Source: Urechis unicinctus (Eukaryota; Annelida; Polychaeta; Xenopneusta; Urechidae). Taken from it: a DNA stretch of 64,000 nt. The translations under genes and the position numbers were made by a program. The notes under the pieces are model-generated. The model was not told the DNA's origin. It made no database searches and worked only from the letters and a program-made list of their open reading frames with translations. The stretch spans positions 13,303,447 to 13,367,446 of the forward strand of contig CM067349.1 of NCBI GenBank assembly GCA_034190875.2, written 5' to 3'. Each line of letters begins with the position of its first letter. Position 1 is the first letter of the stretch. Positions 24,141 through 39,141 of this stretch are shown here, one piece after another.

Positions 24141-27100
24141 GCAATGATCCCCTAATTCGTTTTACTTGTCGAACCAAAACTCATTCCTCACGCACAAATA
24201 GATGTAAGTGACAGATTTTAAATTCGTTGATAACAGACATTTATCTAATTAGGAAAATGATGCTAATATTTATAAACAGCAAGAGTTAATGTTTAAGAAA
24301 GCTGTGTTTCTAACATTTCCTCATGAATCAAAATTGCTTAGTCTGGAATGCAACCAGAAAACTCTTCAGAATCACAAAGCGCAACAAACCGAGTTTAATA
24401 AGGTTTCAGGTGTCAGGTTTGGATAATTTTGGATGTGTTATGCTAATATTCGCGGCACCTGTTACTTAAAATAAATAAGCTAAATGAAATCCAAAAGGAA
24501 GTGAAAATATTAATGCACATGTCAAGTGGTTTTTCTTATGACTTGCTCAATCTAATTTTGCAAAGTGTATATTGAGAACTAGATGTGATTGCATTGCCCT
24601 TATACTGAGAGGCACGCGCGAGCAAACTGTGCTTCTCCATCGGTTGGAGCAGGAGTTTAGTGGCAAACCATTTCACCTTTCAAATGCGATTAATGAAAAC
24701 AATATGGTTTAAGGAAAGAGATAAATTAGACCAGTAATGACCACGAGTCGCATAGTACGATCAATATATTGCAAATATCATGTATGCACTCTTTATATGT
24801 CGGGCAAAGCTGCTAACAATGACAGAAGCACCAGAACACTAACATAGTTAACTCTCTTTAATCAAATCTCTATCTTCACTGTTATCCGTCCAGTATGTCG
24901 CTCGTTTGTCAAGTAACTTTTTCTTTCTTGTTTCCGTTGTCGACGTCTGGGTTGTACTCCTTTACTCGCCACGATACTGTTAAGTATCATATGTGTCATT
25001 TGTACACTGATCTACACCATTTATCTTTATTATGAGTGTTCAGAGTCTATTTGCCAATCATCTTGCTCTCAAGGTCTGATAAATAACTCTTAGCGTGCCA
25101 TTTGATGTGTTGCTATTAATTTATAGCTGTACAGTAAAATGAGAATGATCAATTCTATGAACTTGGCCTTGGATTATAACTCTCACTTTGGACTACTACT
25201 GTAAGTAACGGTATCAGGGTTTGTAAATGCAATCAGGAGTTTAATAAATTCTGCATTAACCAAGTTTGTTCAGTCAAGAGGAAACCACGATCGAATATGG
25301 TTATAGTTACATGGCAAAGCAACTTGGCATTGACTTATATCAGGCACAAATCGATCATTTGAATTAAAAAATAACACAAATGCGTACATGTTAAAAGCAT
25401 CCATCTGTTCAGTTACATTAGCGCCATAATTAGCTAATGACACGATATTAAACACCAAATGCACTTGTTACTCAATCGTACCCTGCCTATCTGGGGTACG
25501 GAACACCATGTCGCTTACAAATTGTTAATTAAGTTTATCACGCTGAGCTAATTGGCTTCATCGAGGCTCCGGGGTTTTGAGGGAAATATGTCAACCTTCT
25601 CACACATGTATCTATGTAATAGATGACTTTCGTCTAAACGTTAGCCCTTTCCTCAATTCATCAATTGTATCAACTCAATTGCTTGCAGTCTGTGTCTATT
25701 AAGAGAAGGTTTATTTACGGTAGTTGATCCTTTCTTGCGCATCTTGTTTGCCAACTAACGAAGATGATTACAACAAGTTGGGCGATACAGGGTTATGGGA
25801 GGAGATATAACGTCGACGTAAAGAATAGAAATGCGGCAGGGATATATTATGTCCTTTTCTTATTGGTTTGTCCTGGACATAACTAAACGTGTTAATTACA
25901 TGACGTATCTGTTTCCTTTCTTAGACACATGGCTGGCGAATATATTGATAAAAGAACTGATATGATTAAAATGTCAGAGACTTTATGAGCCTTATTCAAT
26001 AATAACTACCGGATTAGTAACCACATTTCAAGTGATCAATTCCACAAATAATTTGTTCTTCTACCCATCTCAACACTCTTTTCAACTGTAATGTCAATAT
26101 TTGTGCTTGCGTGGAGTGACCTTCAATATAAACGTGATCAATTCGCAAAAAAAAGGTTATCCGCACGTCGATGAACAACATTGGAGGAAAAATTTGACAT
26201 GATTAATCTGCAGCAGCTTATCAGTATTTACTAGCCATTCGGTGCGACTGATATAAGACTAGACGTGCGCAAGGGACGCAAGGGAGCAAACCCGCAAAAA
26301 GGAAGACATTTATAATTGTGAATCCGTACACCTAATAGCTAAACCACAACTCATAACTTTAACGAACACCAAGATTAGAAACGCACCGTAGATATTTTCT
26401 AGATGTCTAACAGCAGTGAGTTTTGTTGTATTTTATACACTTGAGGAAGAGAGTATATTTGGAGCATAACCAGGTTTTGCCGATGAAAGCAAGGTAATCA
26501 GCAAACTAGCTTTTAACACGTATAGCTGTCGGCGTTACACGCTGTAGCGATTAACAACAGTGACAATGATTGCTGAGCATGTCCAAGTCGGCATCAGTCT
26601 TAATACAAAATATTCATTAATCCTCAATTCTACTTTGAGCTGATTAATGCAGATGTTCACATGGTGAGTCTGTTATGGCCTGAACATGAACACCCAACAT
26701 AAACAGCAAAAACAGTCATGTCCACCGGCACGTAAGCTAAGTTAACCGCATCATTTACCTACCCAGGCAATTGATTGTCGGTATGTCTAAATTGAGTCAC
26801 GGCTCATGTTCTAAATAGAAATTACGCTGAGGCGGTGTAAACATATCTCGCAAAATCTCTTTTCTCATTTTTGGGGCATTACTCACATGCGAACCTGTTT
26901 CTCTCAGTTGAGAGAGCTCCGTGTGTCGTTGAACACTAAGCATCTCTCCCGGTCTGTCTTCTAGCTATCTACCGTCCATTGGATAAGCTTATCGTGAGGT
27001 TTAGTAATTTAGTAAGGTGCGCTTGATTGCACCATTCCGTTAACAAAGAGGCTAATGGGTTCTGTGAAATATGTTCTAGGTATATAGGACTCATATCTCT

Positions 27101-27925
27101 GGAAGTTATTGTAGGCCAGTTTCCGAAGGCCTATCAGATCCGGCTTAATCCAGTATTAACATTTCATCTTCACTCTAGTCGCAAGAGGGAATGTGTCAAC
27201 CGTGCATGAAAGGCCTTTGATCTCCTCGACGAAATCATGAATGATTAGCAAGCTCAGCCCAACATAAACAGGCTCGAACTGTCGCCATCAGTTGGTCGTT
27301 CGATGGAAAAGGCTTAACTGCATCCCTTTTCGCAATTTTGTAAACTGCATAAGTAGCTGAATATGCGAACTCAATGTGTACTTCCGAGTCATTTATTAGA
27401 ACAAATCACCACGTTATTGTGTGAGTACATCGAATTTCATTCAAAATTTCATAAATACTGTTTAATACGATATCAAACAAATCATCGCGGTGGCGATAAA
27501 AGATGATAATAACACATTTTGAATGCAGTGATTAACTACAACTGCACTTTAACATTGTTAATTCCGAATCATCGCAATAAACGTCGGTTTCGAAATTAGT
27601 TACTCAGCTGTTGTCCTCGGCATCGTTTCCACCATCTCCATTAAAACTGCAAACTGTAACAGTCATTGCCGTGTTTGATATATGTGATAAAACGCTTTCG
27701 GCGTGTGCACAAAGACTATTAATGCAGCTGTAGTCAATACATTAACCATTTGAAAGTTTATATGATGAGATTACCGAGCAAATTATCGAAGAGCTTCCAA
27801 GGGTCAATGTTGACTACCATGTAAAGCAGTTATCTTCTTTGAACCACTTTTATGTGCATCATAACTAGCTATATGATGCAAATGCCCACCATGTAAACAA
27901 TGGCAAGTCGTTTGCATTAACATAT
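24141..27925 (+). repeat. Tandem duplication unit 1 (3785 bp)
   Basis: From 'gcaatgatcccctaattcg' (24141) to 'cattaacatat' (27925) the sequence is repeated directly, head to tail, in 27926-31706. Comparing by eye I found three substitutions and five small indels over 3.78 kb. The unit itself continues copy A of the older segmental duplication. It contains no recognisable gene. The short minus-strand frame at 25270-25464 is duplicated only because the DNA is. Confidence 0.97.
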
Positions 27926-30900
27926 GCAATGATCCCCTAATTCGTTTTACTTGTCGAACCAAAACTCATTCCTCACGCACAAATAGATGTAAGTGACAGA
28001 TTTTAAATTCGTTGATAACAGACATTTATCTAATTAGGAAAATGATGCTAATATTTATAAACAGCAAGAGTTAATGTTTAAGAAAGCTGTGTTTCTAACA
28101 TTTCCTCATGAATCAAAATTGCTTAGTCTGGAATGCAACCAGAAAACTCTTCAGAATCACAAAGCGCAACAAACCGAGTTTAATAAGGTTTCAGGTGTCA
28201 GGTTTGGATAATTTTGGATGTGTTATGCTAATATTCGCGGCACCTGTTACTTAAAATAAATAAGCTAAATGAGATCCAAAAGGAAGTGAAAATATTAATG
28301 CACATGTCAAGTGGTTTTTCTTATGACTTGCTCAATCTAATTTTGCAAAGTGTATATTGAGAACTAGATGTGATTGCATTGCCCTTATACTGAGAGGCAC
28401 GCGCGAGCAAACTGTGCTTCTCCATCGGTTGGAGCAGGAGTTTAGTGGCAAACCATTTCACCTTTCAAATGCGATTAATGAAAACAATATGGTTTAAGGA
28501 AAGAGATAAATTAGACCAGTAATGACCACGAGTCGCATAGTACGATCAATATATTGCAAATATCATGTATGCACTCTTTATATGTCGGGCAAAGCTGCTA
28601 ACAATGACAGAAGCACCAGAACACTAACATAGTTAACTCTCTTTAATCAAATCTCTATCTTCACTGTTATCCGTCCAGTATGTCGCTCGTTTGTCAAGTA
28701 ACTTTTTCTTTCTTGTTTCCGTTGTCGACGTCTGGGTTGTACTCCTTTACTCGCCACGATACTGTTAAGTATCATATGTGTCATTTGTACACTGATCTAC
28801 ACCATTTATCTTTATTATGAGTGTTCAGAGTCTATTTGCCAATCATCTTGCTCTCAAGGTCTGATAAATAACTCTTAGCGTGCCATTTGATGTGTTGCTA
28901 TTAATTTATAGCTGTACAGTAAAATGAGAATGATCAATTCTATGAACTTGGCCTTGGATTATAACTCTCACTTTGGACTACTACTGTAAGTAACGGTATC
29001 AGGGTTTGTAAATGCAATCAGGAGTTTAATAAATTCTGCATTAACCAAGTTTGTTCAGTCAAGAGGAAACCACGATCGAATATGGTTATAGTTACATGGC
29101 AAAGCAACTTGGCATTGACTTATATCAGGCACAAATCGATCATTTGAATTAAAAAATAACACAAATGCGTACATGTTAAAAGCATCCATCTGTTCAGTTA
29201 CATTAGCGCCATAATTAGCTAATGACACGATATTAAACACCAAATGCACTTGTTACTCAATCGTACCCTGCCTATCTGGGGTACGGAACACCATGTCGCT
29301 TACAAATTGTTAATTAAGTTTATCACGCTGAGCTAATTGGCTTCATCCGAGGCTCCGGGGTTTTGAGGGAAATATGTCAACCTTCTCACACATGTATCTA
29401 TGTAATAGATGACTTTCGTCTAAACGTTAGCCCTTTCCTCAATTCATCAATTGTATCAACTCAATTGCTTGCAGTCTGTGTCTATTAAGAGAAGGTTTAT
29501 TTACGGTAGTTGATCCTTTCTTGCGCATCTTGTTTGCCAACTAACGAAGATGATTACAACAAGTTGGGCGATACAGGGTTATGGGAGGAGATATAACGTA
29601 AAGAATTGAAATGCGGCAGGGATATATTATGTCCTTTTCTTATTGGTTTGTCCTGGACATAACTAAACGTGTTAATTACATGACGTATCTGTTTCCTTTC
29701 TTAGACACATGGCTGGCGAATATATTGATAAAAGAACTGATATGATTAAAATGTCAGAGACTTTATGAGCCTTATTCAATAATAACTACCGGATTAGTAA
29801 CCACATTTCAAGTGATCAATTCCACAAATAATTTGTTCTTCTACCCATCTCAACACTCTTTTCAACTGTAATGTCAATATTTGTGCTTGCGTGGAGTGAC
29901 CTTCAATATAAACGTGATCAATTCGCAAAAAAAAGGTTATCCGCACGTCGATGAACAACATTGGAGGAAAAATTTGACATGATTAATCTGCAGCAGCTTA
30001 TCAGTATTTACTAGCCATTCGGTGCGACTGATATAAGACTAGACGTGCGCAAGGGACGCAAGGGAGCAAACCCGCAAAAAGGAAGACATTTATAATTGTG
30101 AATCCGTACACCTAATAGCTAAACCACAACTCATAACTTTAACGAACACCAAGATTAGAAACGCACCGTAGATATTTTCTAGATGTCTAACAGCAGTGAG
30201 TTTTTGTTGTATTTTATACACTTGAGGAAGAGAGTATATTTGGAGCATAACCAGGTTTTGCCGATGAAAGCAAGGTAATCAGCAACTAGCTTTTAACACG
30301 TATAGCTGTCGGCGTTACACGCTGTAGCGATTAACAACAGTGACAATGATTGCTGAGCATGTCCAAGTCGGCATCAGTCTTAATACAAAATATTCATTAA
30401 TCCTCAATTCTACTTTGAGCTGATTAATGCAGATGTTCACATGGTGAGTCTGTTATGGCCTGAACATGAACACCCAACATAAACAGCAAAAACAGTCATG
30501 TCCACCGGCACGTAAGCTAAGTTAACCGCATCATTTACCTACCCAGGCAATTGATTGTCGGTATGTCTAAATTGAGTCACGGCTCATGTTCTAAATAGAA
30601 ATTACGCTGAGGCGGTGTAAAACATATCTCGCAAAATCTCTTTTCTCATTTTTGGGGCATTACTCACATGCGAACCTGTTTCTCTCAGTTGAGAGAGCTC
30701 CGTGTGTCGTTGAACACTAAGCATCTCTCCCGGTCTGTCTTCTAGCTATCTACCGTCCATTGGATAAGCTTATCGTGAGGTTTAGTAATTTAGTAAGGTG
30801 CGCTTGGTTGCACCATTCCGTTAACAAAGAGGCTAATGGGTTCTGTGAAATATGTTCTAGGTATATAGGACTCATATCTCTGGAAGTTATTGTAGGCCAG

Positions 30901-31706
30901 TTTCCGAAGGCCTATCAGATCCGGCTTAATCCAGTATTAACATTTCATCTTCACTCTAGTCGCAAGAGGGAATGTGTCAACCGTGCATGAAAGGCCTTTG
31001 ATCTCCTCGACGAAATCATGAATGATTAGCAAGCTCAGCCCAACATAAACAGGCTCGAACTGTCGCCATCAGTTGGTCGTTCGATGGAAAAGGCTTAACT
31101 GCATCCCTTTTCGCAATTTTGTAAACTGCATAAGTAGCTGAATATGCGAACTCAATGTGTACTTCCGAGTCATTTATTAGAACAAATCACCACGTTATTG
31201 TGTGAGTACATCGAATTTCATTCAAAATTTCATAAATACTGTTTAATACGATATCAAACAAATCATCGCGGTGGCGATAAAAGATGATAATAACACATTT
31301 TGAATGCAGTGATTAACTACAACTGCACTTTAACATTGTTAATTCCGAATCATCGCAATAAACGTCGGTTTCGAAATTAGTTACTCAGCTGTTGTCCTCG
31401 GCATCGTTTCCACCATCTCCATTAAAACTGCAAACTGTAACAGTCATTGCCGTGTTTGATATATGTGATAAAACGCTTTCGGCGTGTGCACAAAGACTAT
31501 TAATGCAGCTGTAGTCAATACATTAACCATTTGAAAGTTTATATGATGAGATTACCGAGCAAATTATCGAAGAGCTTCCAAGGGTCAATGTTGACTACCA
31601 TGTAAAGCAGTTATCTTCTTTGAACCACTTTTATGTGCATCATAACTAGCTATATGATGCAAATGCCCACCATGTAAACAATGGCAAGTCGTTTGCATTA
31701 ACATAT
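27926..31706 (+). repeat. Tandem duplication unit 2 (3781 bp)
   Basis: Direct repeat of 24141-27925. Differences seen: A to G at 28273; an extra C near 29347; loss of six bases (cgtcga) and an A-to-T change near 29598-29607; an extra T near 30205; loss of an A near 30286; an extra A near 30620; A to G near 30808. The net change of -4 accounts exactly for the length difference from unit 1. The downstream flank 'tggtaaacagcaatgtcag' continues copy A and matches copy B at 42414. Confidence 0.97.
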
Positions 31707-34700
31707 TGGTAAACAGCAATGTCAGAAAATAAAAGAGACAGACATGATTCATTAATTAAACACACCCTGAAAATCTACACAGCTACATAAACGAGACTTC
31801 TTTTCTTCCCGAGTCTCATTCAAATGTCAGTTTGCACACAAAAGATTGGCGACTTGTTTAGAACCCATATGATCACAATATGGCGAATATGTGCTGTTGC
31901 ACATGTAGTAAAATACCTGTGCTTTTTAATATCGGAGGTGATTATGACTTGCGACAAGCGTTGTTTATTAGCGTACTGTGTAGCCCTTGCTAAAAAGAAA
32001 AACGTAAACACTTCCATGATAGAAAGCTGTGCGTTGAAGAGACAAGATTGATTGGGCCCAAGAGAATACTGAAAGTGGGACAATAAATATCATGACGTCA
32101 TTATAACTTACAATATGATCATTGTTCATCTCATGCAACTATTGTTTAATCAAATTGTGAGGCTATAGCGTATCCCTGTCACTTTCGTGTTGGTTCTAAT
32201 GGATCATGTACTCATATGGTTCATTTTTATGATCGTGATTTATCAAGCAGAACAATAACTGCTGGTTTATATCTTAGATAAAAATGATGGATGTCAGGGT
32301 GCACTTGAATGCTCCGTCCGGTCGTATTGTAAAGGCATACTGATTACCGCGCGTCAACAAGTAAACATATGCCGTTCACCACCATCAGAAAATTCGAATC
32401 AATTGTTTCATATCTGGTGATTTGTATATCGATCTTGTCCACATGTTTGACGTCGAATGGGGAAGTGATGTATCAAGGCCCATATATTCCCCTACTTATA
32501 TGACATAAATGATTAAGCATACAGTATTGCTCACAAAGCACACTATAGATGCCACTTTGACTCTATTTAAGGGACCAAAGTGTACAGTGCTAATTGCAGA
32601 AGGGTCGGTTTCTTGCTACAAATAAATACATGCAGCCGTCATTTATCCCGTAGGTTTATGCAAATTAAAAGAGTTGCTGTCATTTGTCAATCGCGAGCAT
32701 TAGACAATATTTTGAGCAGTCGTACAACAAAGTTCGCAACGTCCAATGAAATATACTTCTTCTCCATCTTGATATAACACTCAGGTATGAAACAATTTTC
32801 GGAGTGATTTCAAGATTCGCTGGGATCAAATACAGGCACTGTTTGGTTAGGCGCTTAGAGAATGGACAAAATGAATACCATGCGGGCCTTAAGACCATCG
32901 CATCCTTTTGTGCACGCCATTTTTATTCCAATATGGGCCACCAGCTGTAAATGTATTTCATCGAGCTGGAAATGTGCACTCTCTTATCTTCCTGGGTGTT
33001 CCATATATTTATGTTTAACACAAGCCGGTTAGACGACCCAGGTGGTAGTTATGAATCTGCCACAACCGGAACAACTCGTCGCGGTTAACGGATAGAGAAT
33101 TCGACAATTCATCTTACAATATGAATTGTTTGTTGCGATGCTTTTGAAAGTCGCCGTGGATGATGCTTTGCTCTGGAGTACAGCTTATCGTTTTACTGCC
33201 TTACCTGTAATAGCTTTGTGGTGCACATAAAGCAACAATGGTATTCTGCGCGATAGACTCCGTGAATCTTATCAGCACGGCTGTTGCGATTCTACCATGC
33301 TTCTAATTGCTTCGTATAGCATCCATGAAACCAGGGATTTTTATGCGCTGCTAAAAATTTATGGGAACTAAAATTGCCATTGCTGAGGCGGAATTGTTCA
33401 GCAGTGCATGCATTGTGCCTTATATCTTAACTCAGCGATATCAAGTTCATGAGCTAATTGGTGGCATATACCTGATCAAATTCAAATGATTGATTATTAC
33501 ATTTTTCGCTATGACAACACACTGACCGATTCTTTATTATGTGTTCATGTTATTGATAAGGAGCCTCAAATAGATCAACTTTCTTCAGAAACATGGATTA
33601 AACCATATGTTGGAATCATTTGTTACTTGGCAGATGTTAATCAATCTAAAACGCTTTATCCATTCGGCCCTTTGTGCATCATGGCACCTGTACTTGCAAA
33701 CCAAACCTATATTTATTCTACATTCAATTCGACCATGATATAACTAAATTGAATCTTTAACCGATCGAATTGGAGGTATCCAAGCGCTAATACCTATCAG
33801 TTGGGTGTGTTCGAATGTTTATTAGCCGTCAGTTGAATAATCCATGAGCCACTGTGACATAACCGTAGTAGCTTCTGCGCCTGAGATATATATCTTGTGA
33901 CATATTTTGGCATTAGATGTAGCCACAAAGCGAGGTATCAGCCTATGTAACGGGGTGAAGTCAATCATGAAATAGTTTCGAACGCAGTTATATACTGCAG
34001 TAATCTGATTCATGTTGGATCTTCACAGGCACACGGGTAGCCAAGCATGAATGTTGATATCTCAGTAAAAGGAAACTAGCAATATTGGTTAGGGTTGTGT
34101 GCTTGGACACTGCTTGTTTGATTGTCCACTGTTGATGTAACACGGAAACGATAGCCAATGACATTATTAGCTGACTGTGTGTTCATGATGGGTGGCGAAA
34201 GCATTTACAATTGAATGATGGAAACTATTATCAATTAAAGATTATCTCAATGGAGCTGATTTTGACTGATGCCTCTCTAGGGGAATTATGTTTGCTTCTT
34301 TACGGTCCAGGAGATTGAATGTTTGTTCGCATGTTGTTCAGTTACTATGAGTTGAACCAAATCGTAATCCATAAACCTACCTTGGCAACCGAACAAAATG
34401 CCAGCTCCTTAAGTGATAATCTTAAATGTATCGTTAACATCAGGTTAAAGTCAGAGGTCCGTAACAATTCGAGAAAGCAATTAATATATCGATATCTTAG
34501 CCAATAATTAGATGATAATGTCAATAACATTATTTGTAATTGACCGAAACGCCCACCGTCATGAATGGAATCTAATAATATCCGGCTGATATCAAAGCCA
34601 TCTTAAATGTACCGTATATGACCGTAAATATTTTTAACAACCATAAAATCGTACTTCATTTTGTTGTATGAGATTTAGTTCTATCTCTGATCCGTGTATT

Positions 34701-36389
34701 GGGTCCCGCTATTACATTACTCCCTAAAATAAATTGCATGAACCCTACTTCTCAGTTTTTACATCTGTATCTTTAGTGTTACTCTATGTATGGATACAAC
34801 AATGGTAACGCACATTAAACTAGAGCTCCTTATCGCTAGTGGCAATCTTACCAAAGTTAACTATTATTTGTCGATACATCGAAAAAGATATCGAACAATC
34901 TAACTTAAAATTCAAGAGTGTTATGTAACGTGTGCCTGTGAAATGCAAAATTGACCATCAGTCCCAACCGTTATTATTATTTTTTTGTGACGGATCAATG
35001 TATTCGTGCTGGTAACTTGTTGCCGGTAATTTTGTATCATATATCTGATCAGGTCTCCATGCCGTTTTGGTTGTTTGCGCTAGACGATTCTGGTTGGGTG
35101 GAACATCCGGCTGTGTGAACATCCGGGTTATATAAGACTTTCGTGAAACGCATTGCAAAATATCTCCTGAATTCGGTCAACTCTCGGAATAAACGTGCCC
35201 TATGTGAAATCTACAGATATGTTACTATTTTTGCAATGCTTTCATTTGTATTTACCTGGTTCCCATCTAATCGACAGCTTCATATTTGTCATTATTGCAA
35301 TGTGTAAAATAAATTAGGAACCAAATTTCTTGCATTAGATTATGACGGAACATATATCAAATACTTATTAAGCTGAATTTGCAAACCACCCTGAATTAGA
35401 GAAAAACTGGGTGTGTGTGACTTAATTTAATGAAGCATGAACAAGAACAACATGTCGTGGTCGACTGTAGGACTCGCTGCCATTAACAGCGCGCTAGTTT
35501 TCCATAGCACGTTTAACGATGGATATCTAGATTATGTACATATTATACCCACGTACACGAGTAATTTTGATATGAGATGATTGCAGGGGCGTGCTACAGT
35601 AGAGTTTCGAGTGCGCCATTGAACTGGGCAATGATGAGTATTTCTGACACGCATAATATAGTGGCGTATTTACAATGAGCTGCCTACAGTTATCGGTACG
35701 GCTGTTAAAGATATAAGCGAATTCATACTATTGCGGCTTCATATGAGGTTCAAAAGGTTTAAATTCATATTGAACCGGTATCAATTGAATGGCTAGGTAA
35801 GTTATTATATTTTATGCAATGTATATATCATTTGAATGTGCCTAGATAAAATAAATGATACATTTGCTGTTGAAGCTATGTTCATGTACCGGCACAGTGT
35901 TCTGCCTGTGAATAAACAAATGCCTTTTGAACAACATAATTGCGTTGGCGTCAGTGATAGTGATGGTATTTTATTTTATTGTACTGACAGGCACGATGTG
36001 GCAACGTGTTCTTAGGCACATATATGCACAACCTGACAAACCAGTCATACAGCAAACATTTAATTAAAGATTCCATAGAGTTAATGAGCGTGAAACCGCA
36101 AACGGGGCTTTGGGTTCCATTATTGGCTATCTAGCGATAATGCGTTGATATCATCTTGAGGTGTCTGCCCTGCGAATAAGAGAGTACCAATAGTTGAGAT
36201 AAAGATTTGATCAACGTCTCTTCGTTTGATTCCGTATCTTAATGCATTCCACACATTCGGCATGTGTGTAATTGAATTGTACATGTCATCTCAGTCAGTC
36301 TGTAAACAGCTACTACATCATTGGATAGTTATTTGCAGAACTCATCTCATGAACGCCGTAAACACGTTATCTATCGCAAACTTCGTTTT
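31707..36389. other. Intergenic DNA, nothing recognised
   Basis: The first 80 bp or so (to about 31790) is the tail of copy A, matching 42414-42490. Beyond that I see only short frames without domains, the longest 87 codons on the minus strand at 31820-32083, and no mobile-element boundary. It separates copies A and B. Confidence 0.55.
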
Positions 36390-38407
36390 TGCTGTGCTCA
36401 AACAATTGAATATCATTCATCATGAATATATGTATAGATCCTGCTTATTTAATCCGCAAACAATCGCAGCGAAAACGAACATCATACTATATTACACCCC
36501 AGCAGTATTTTACATTCAATTTAATCATTGTGGCTGGGTGACGTTTATTAAGCGTTGCCGGCCGATAATATTTTAGTAGATTTATAAATGTAATCTAACT
36601 AAATGCTCTACGCAGTCATAGCGCTAAGTTCCAAGAAGTTGACTTAGGTGTTAACTAACCATATCTACAGATTGTATCATGAATACATGCCACGTTAGGA
36701 GCATGAATACATGTCACTTTAGAATTCCAGGAGCAACGAGCGTCTGTTTCACATGAGTCCAAGCCAAATCTACAACATTCCTTCCTTCCTTTTTCTAGCT
36801 ACCCAACATATGATAATGATTCGCCCAAGCATGTCAGTTGCAATACCGTGTAGCCTTATCAGTCCCAACAAACAAGAAAATGAACCTTTAAGAAGTATTA
36901 ATCTAACATTAAGCCATGATTAAAGGCAATTATTTGGTGTATTGTGATTGGGTTAACGTAACTTTTAATGGACGGATAATGGGAGATTATCAAGGCTGTA
37001 AGTTTACATTTTACTGAATTTCTCTTCCTGCATGACGACACCAATTTCGACCCTATCGATACATGTAATACACATATTAGGAACACTTCAACGTTTTGTA
37101 AGGACAAGTCATTTTGACCAGGTTTTCACATACGGTAATGTAAGCTTCCGCAATTACAAATCTAGAACGTCAGGTAAGATGGCGGAGCAATAGGTGCAGA
37201 ATTTGTAAAGTGCAATATTCGCAATTAAGTGACGACGTCCCATAACTATTCGTCCATACAGGTGTTTCCTGCTTTGTGCAAGGACTTTGGGATACATATG
37301 AACAAGCTGTATTAGTTCGCCGTCCCATATGTTGAAATCAAGCTTATGCTATTAAATTTCGCCTGCTGTATATTCGTTACCCATTACATGGTCATAATTT
37401 ATACACCATTGCGGTTTTGCTATATGCATAATTACGTGCCGCTTTGTCTAAATAAATGATTTACTAAATTTAAATCGTTCTGGTCATACTGCTACGATAT
37501 AGTGCCGGTGACCTTTTGTGTTGTATGCCTTGACTTTGCCCCACAACTGGCAGAGCATTTCCACTGACGATCAACGCGAGTAATGCGCGAGGCGTACCCA
37601 ATCCCACTCTGTTGGTCTGTAGTGGATTAATTAAGACAACAGTGATTCGTACCCTCCGCACTGCCATCATCTGTAAGCAATTCATCTAAATATAACCGAG
37701 GCGGTCATCTTAGTGCAGGAAGCATTCTGACGCGATTCGTATAATTTCTCATGAATTTTAGCAACCTTTAAGTACTACGTAAGACTAGTAATTTTTTATC
37801 AATAGCGCAGTGATTCCTCTATTCTGTTTTACTGTTCGAACCAAAACTAATTATACACGCACAATTAGATTAAATTGGCCGATTTTAAATTCTTTGATAA
37901 CCGACATTAGAAAAATGGTACTTATGTTAACAAACAGCAAGAGTTTATGCTAACAAAATCTAAATTTCTACAATCTGTTCATGAATCCCAATTACATAGT
38001 CTTGAATGCAACTCATGTTTTCAACCCTTTGTAGCTGTAAACAACATCGAGCAGAGAAGCGATAGATGAATCATAGTGGACCGAGTGTAATGATGTTTCA
38101 TTAGTCAGGTTCGAGTGATTTTAGTTATGCTAAAATTCGGGGCACTTGTTGCTATAAGTCTTTAACCTTTATGGTATCAAACACGGCATGAAAATAATAA
38201 TGTATATGTCAAGTCGTTTTTCTTTTGATGTGCTAAATAAAATATTTAAAGATGTATATTGAGAACTAGTTGTTATTGCATTACAATAAGCAGCACGCGC
38301 GAGCTTAGCCATGATTGTCCTGCAATTGTAGCAGGAGTTCAGTGCCAAACCGTTACACCTGCGATTCATGAAAATAATAGAGTTTAAGGAGGGACAAGTA
38401 GTATTAA

Positions 38408-38422
38408 AGTGCCTATCGCACG
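38408..38422 (+). repeat. Left terminal inverted repeat
   Basis: AGTGCCTATCGCACG, adjacent to TTAA at 38404-38407. It is itself partly palindromic (GTGC...GCAC). The next bases (aaaaatc) do not match the other end, which sets the repeat length at 15. Confidence 0.92.
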
Positions 38423-38911
38423 AAAAATCATGTCATTTGTTTCGCCAGATAACAGAAATATAACCCAGAAGTACCTCTTCTGTGTATGTGTCAGTTGTCA
38501 AAGTGCGCGCTTTCTGATCGAAATTCGACTTTGAAGATGAATTCGGCGTATCGAGCAGACAAGCTCATGAATAATTCATCGCCTCCGCGTGACGTCAGGT
38601 CCGGGAATATTTTTGTTGCGAGGCGCAATCTGCACTACGATTAGCGAGAAATGGCTGCAGAGCTTTGCAGCAAATAATTCTTCCATATCAGACAGCAGAC
38701 ATGAGATACCACAAAGTGTTTATCAAATCAAGTGGTTGCAAGGGTTCATGTTTACAAAGTTGTACCATGTAAATGCTCCTCCACACTAATTGCAAACAAG
38801 CTAATTTCGGTCTGCTGTTAATAAATAGAGATCCTCTTTTATTTAAAGTAGGCCTTATCAAAGGCTGATTACAATATTTGTAAAAGTTGATATAGATTAA
38901 TTCTGAGGTAG

Positions 38912-38926
38912 AATATATATAAAGGA
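38912..38926 (+). promoter_or_regulatory. TATA box candidate in the transposon
   Basis: 'atatatataaaggag' sits in a non-microsatellite context about 220 bp upstream of the P2RX7_C-like exon. It fits a core promoter for the plus-strand gene. In AT-rich DNA chance occurrence is likely, so this is weak. Confidence 0.3.
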
Positions 38927-39141
38927 GAGCAAGTACCACATCTGTTTTCTCATCGGATTGTTAGTTAGCCCATAAATGAATGTAAAACTGGACTTTAGGA
39001 GGTGAAGATTATGGTATTATTATATCATCTGGTCAGTGTTACATCAGAGTTTCTATGAATGCAGAGGCTGAAACATGTGCCATACAATTTGTCATCCTTT
39101 ATTACATACATTAATATTCCCATCATTACATCATGTTACAG

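Noticed and set aside
25270..29249. Identical 64-codon minus-strand frame at 25270-25464 and 29055-29249
   Set aside because: It is identical only because the DNA is tandemly duplicated; there is no domain, no splice support and no conservation in copy B.
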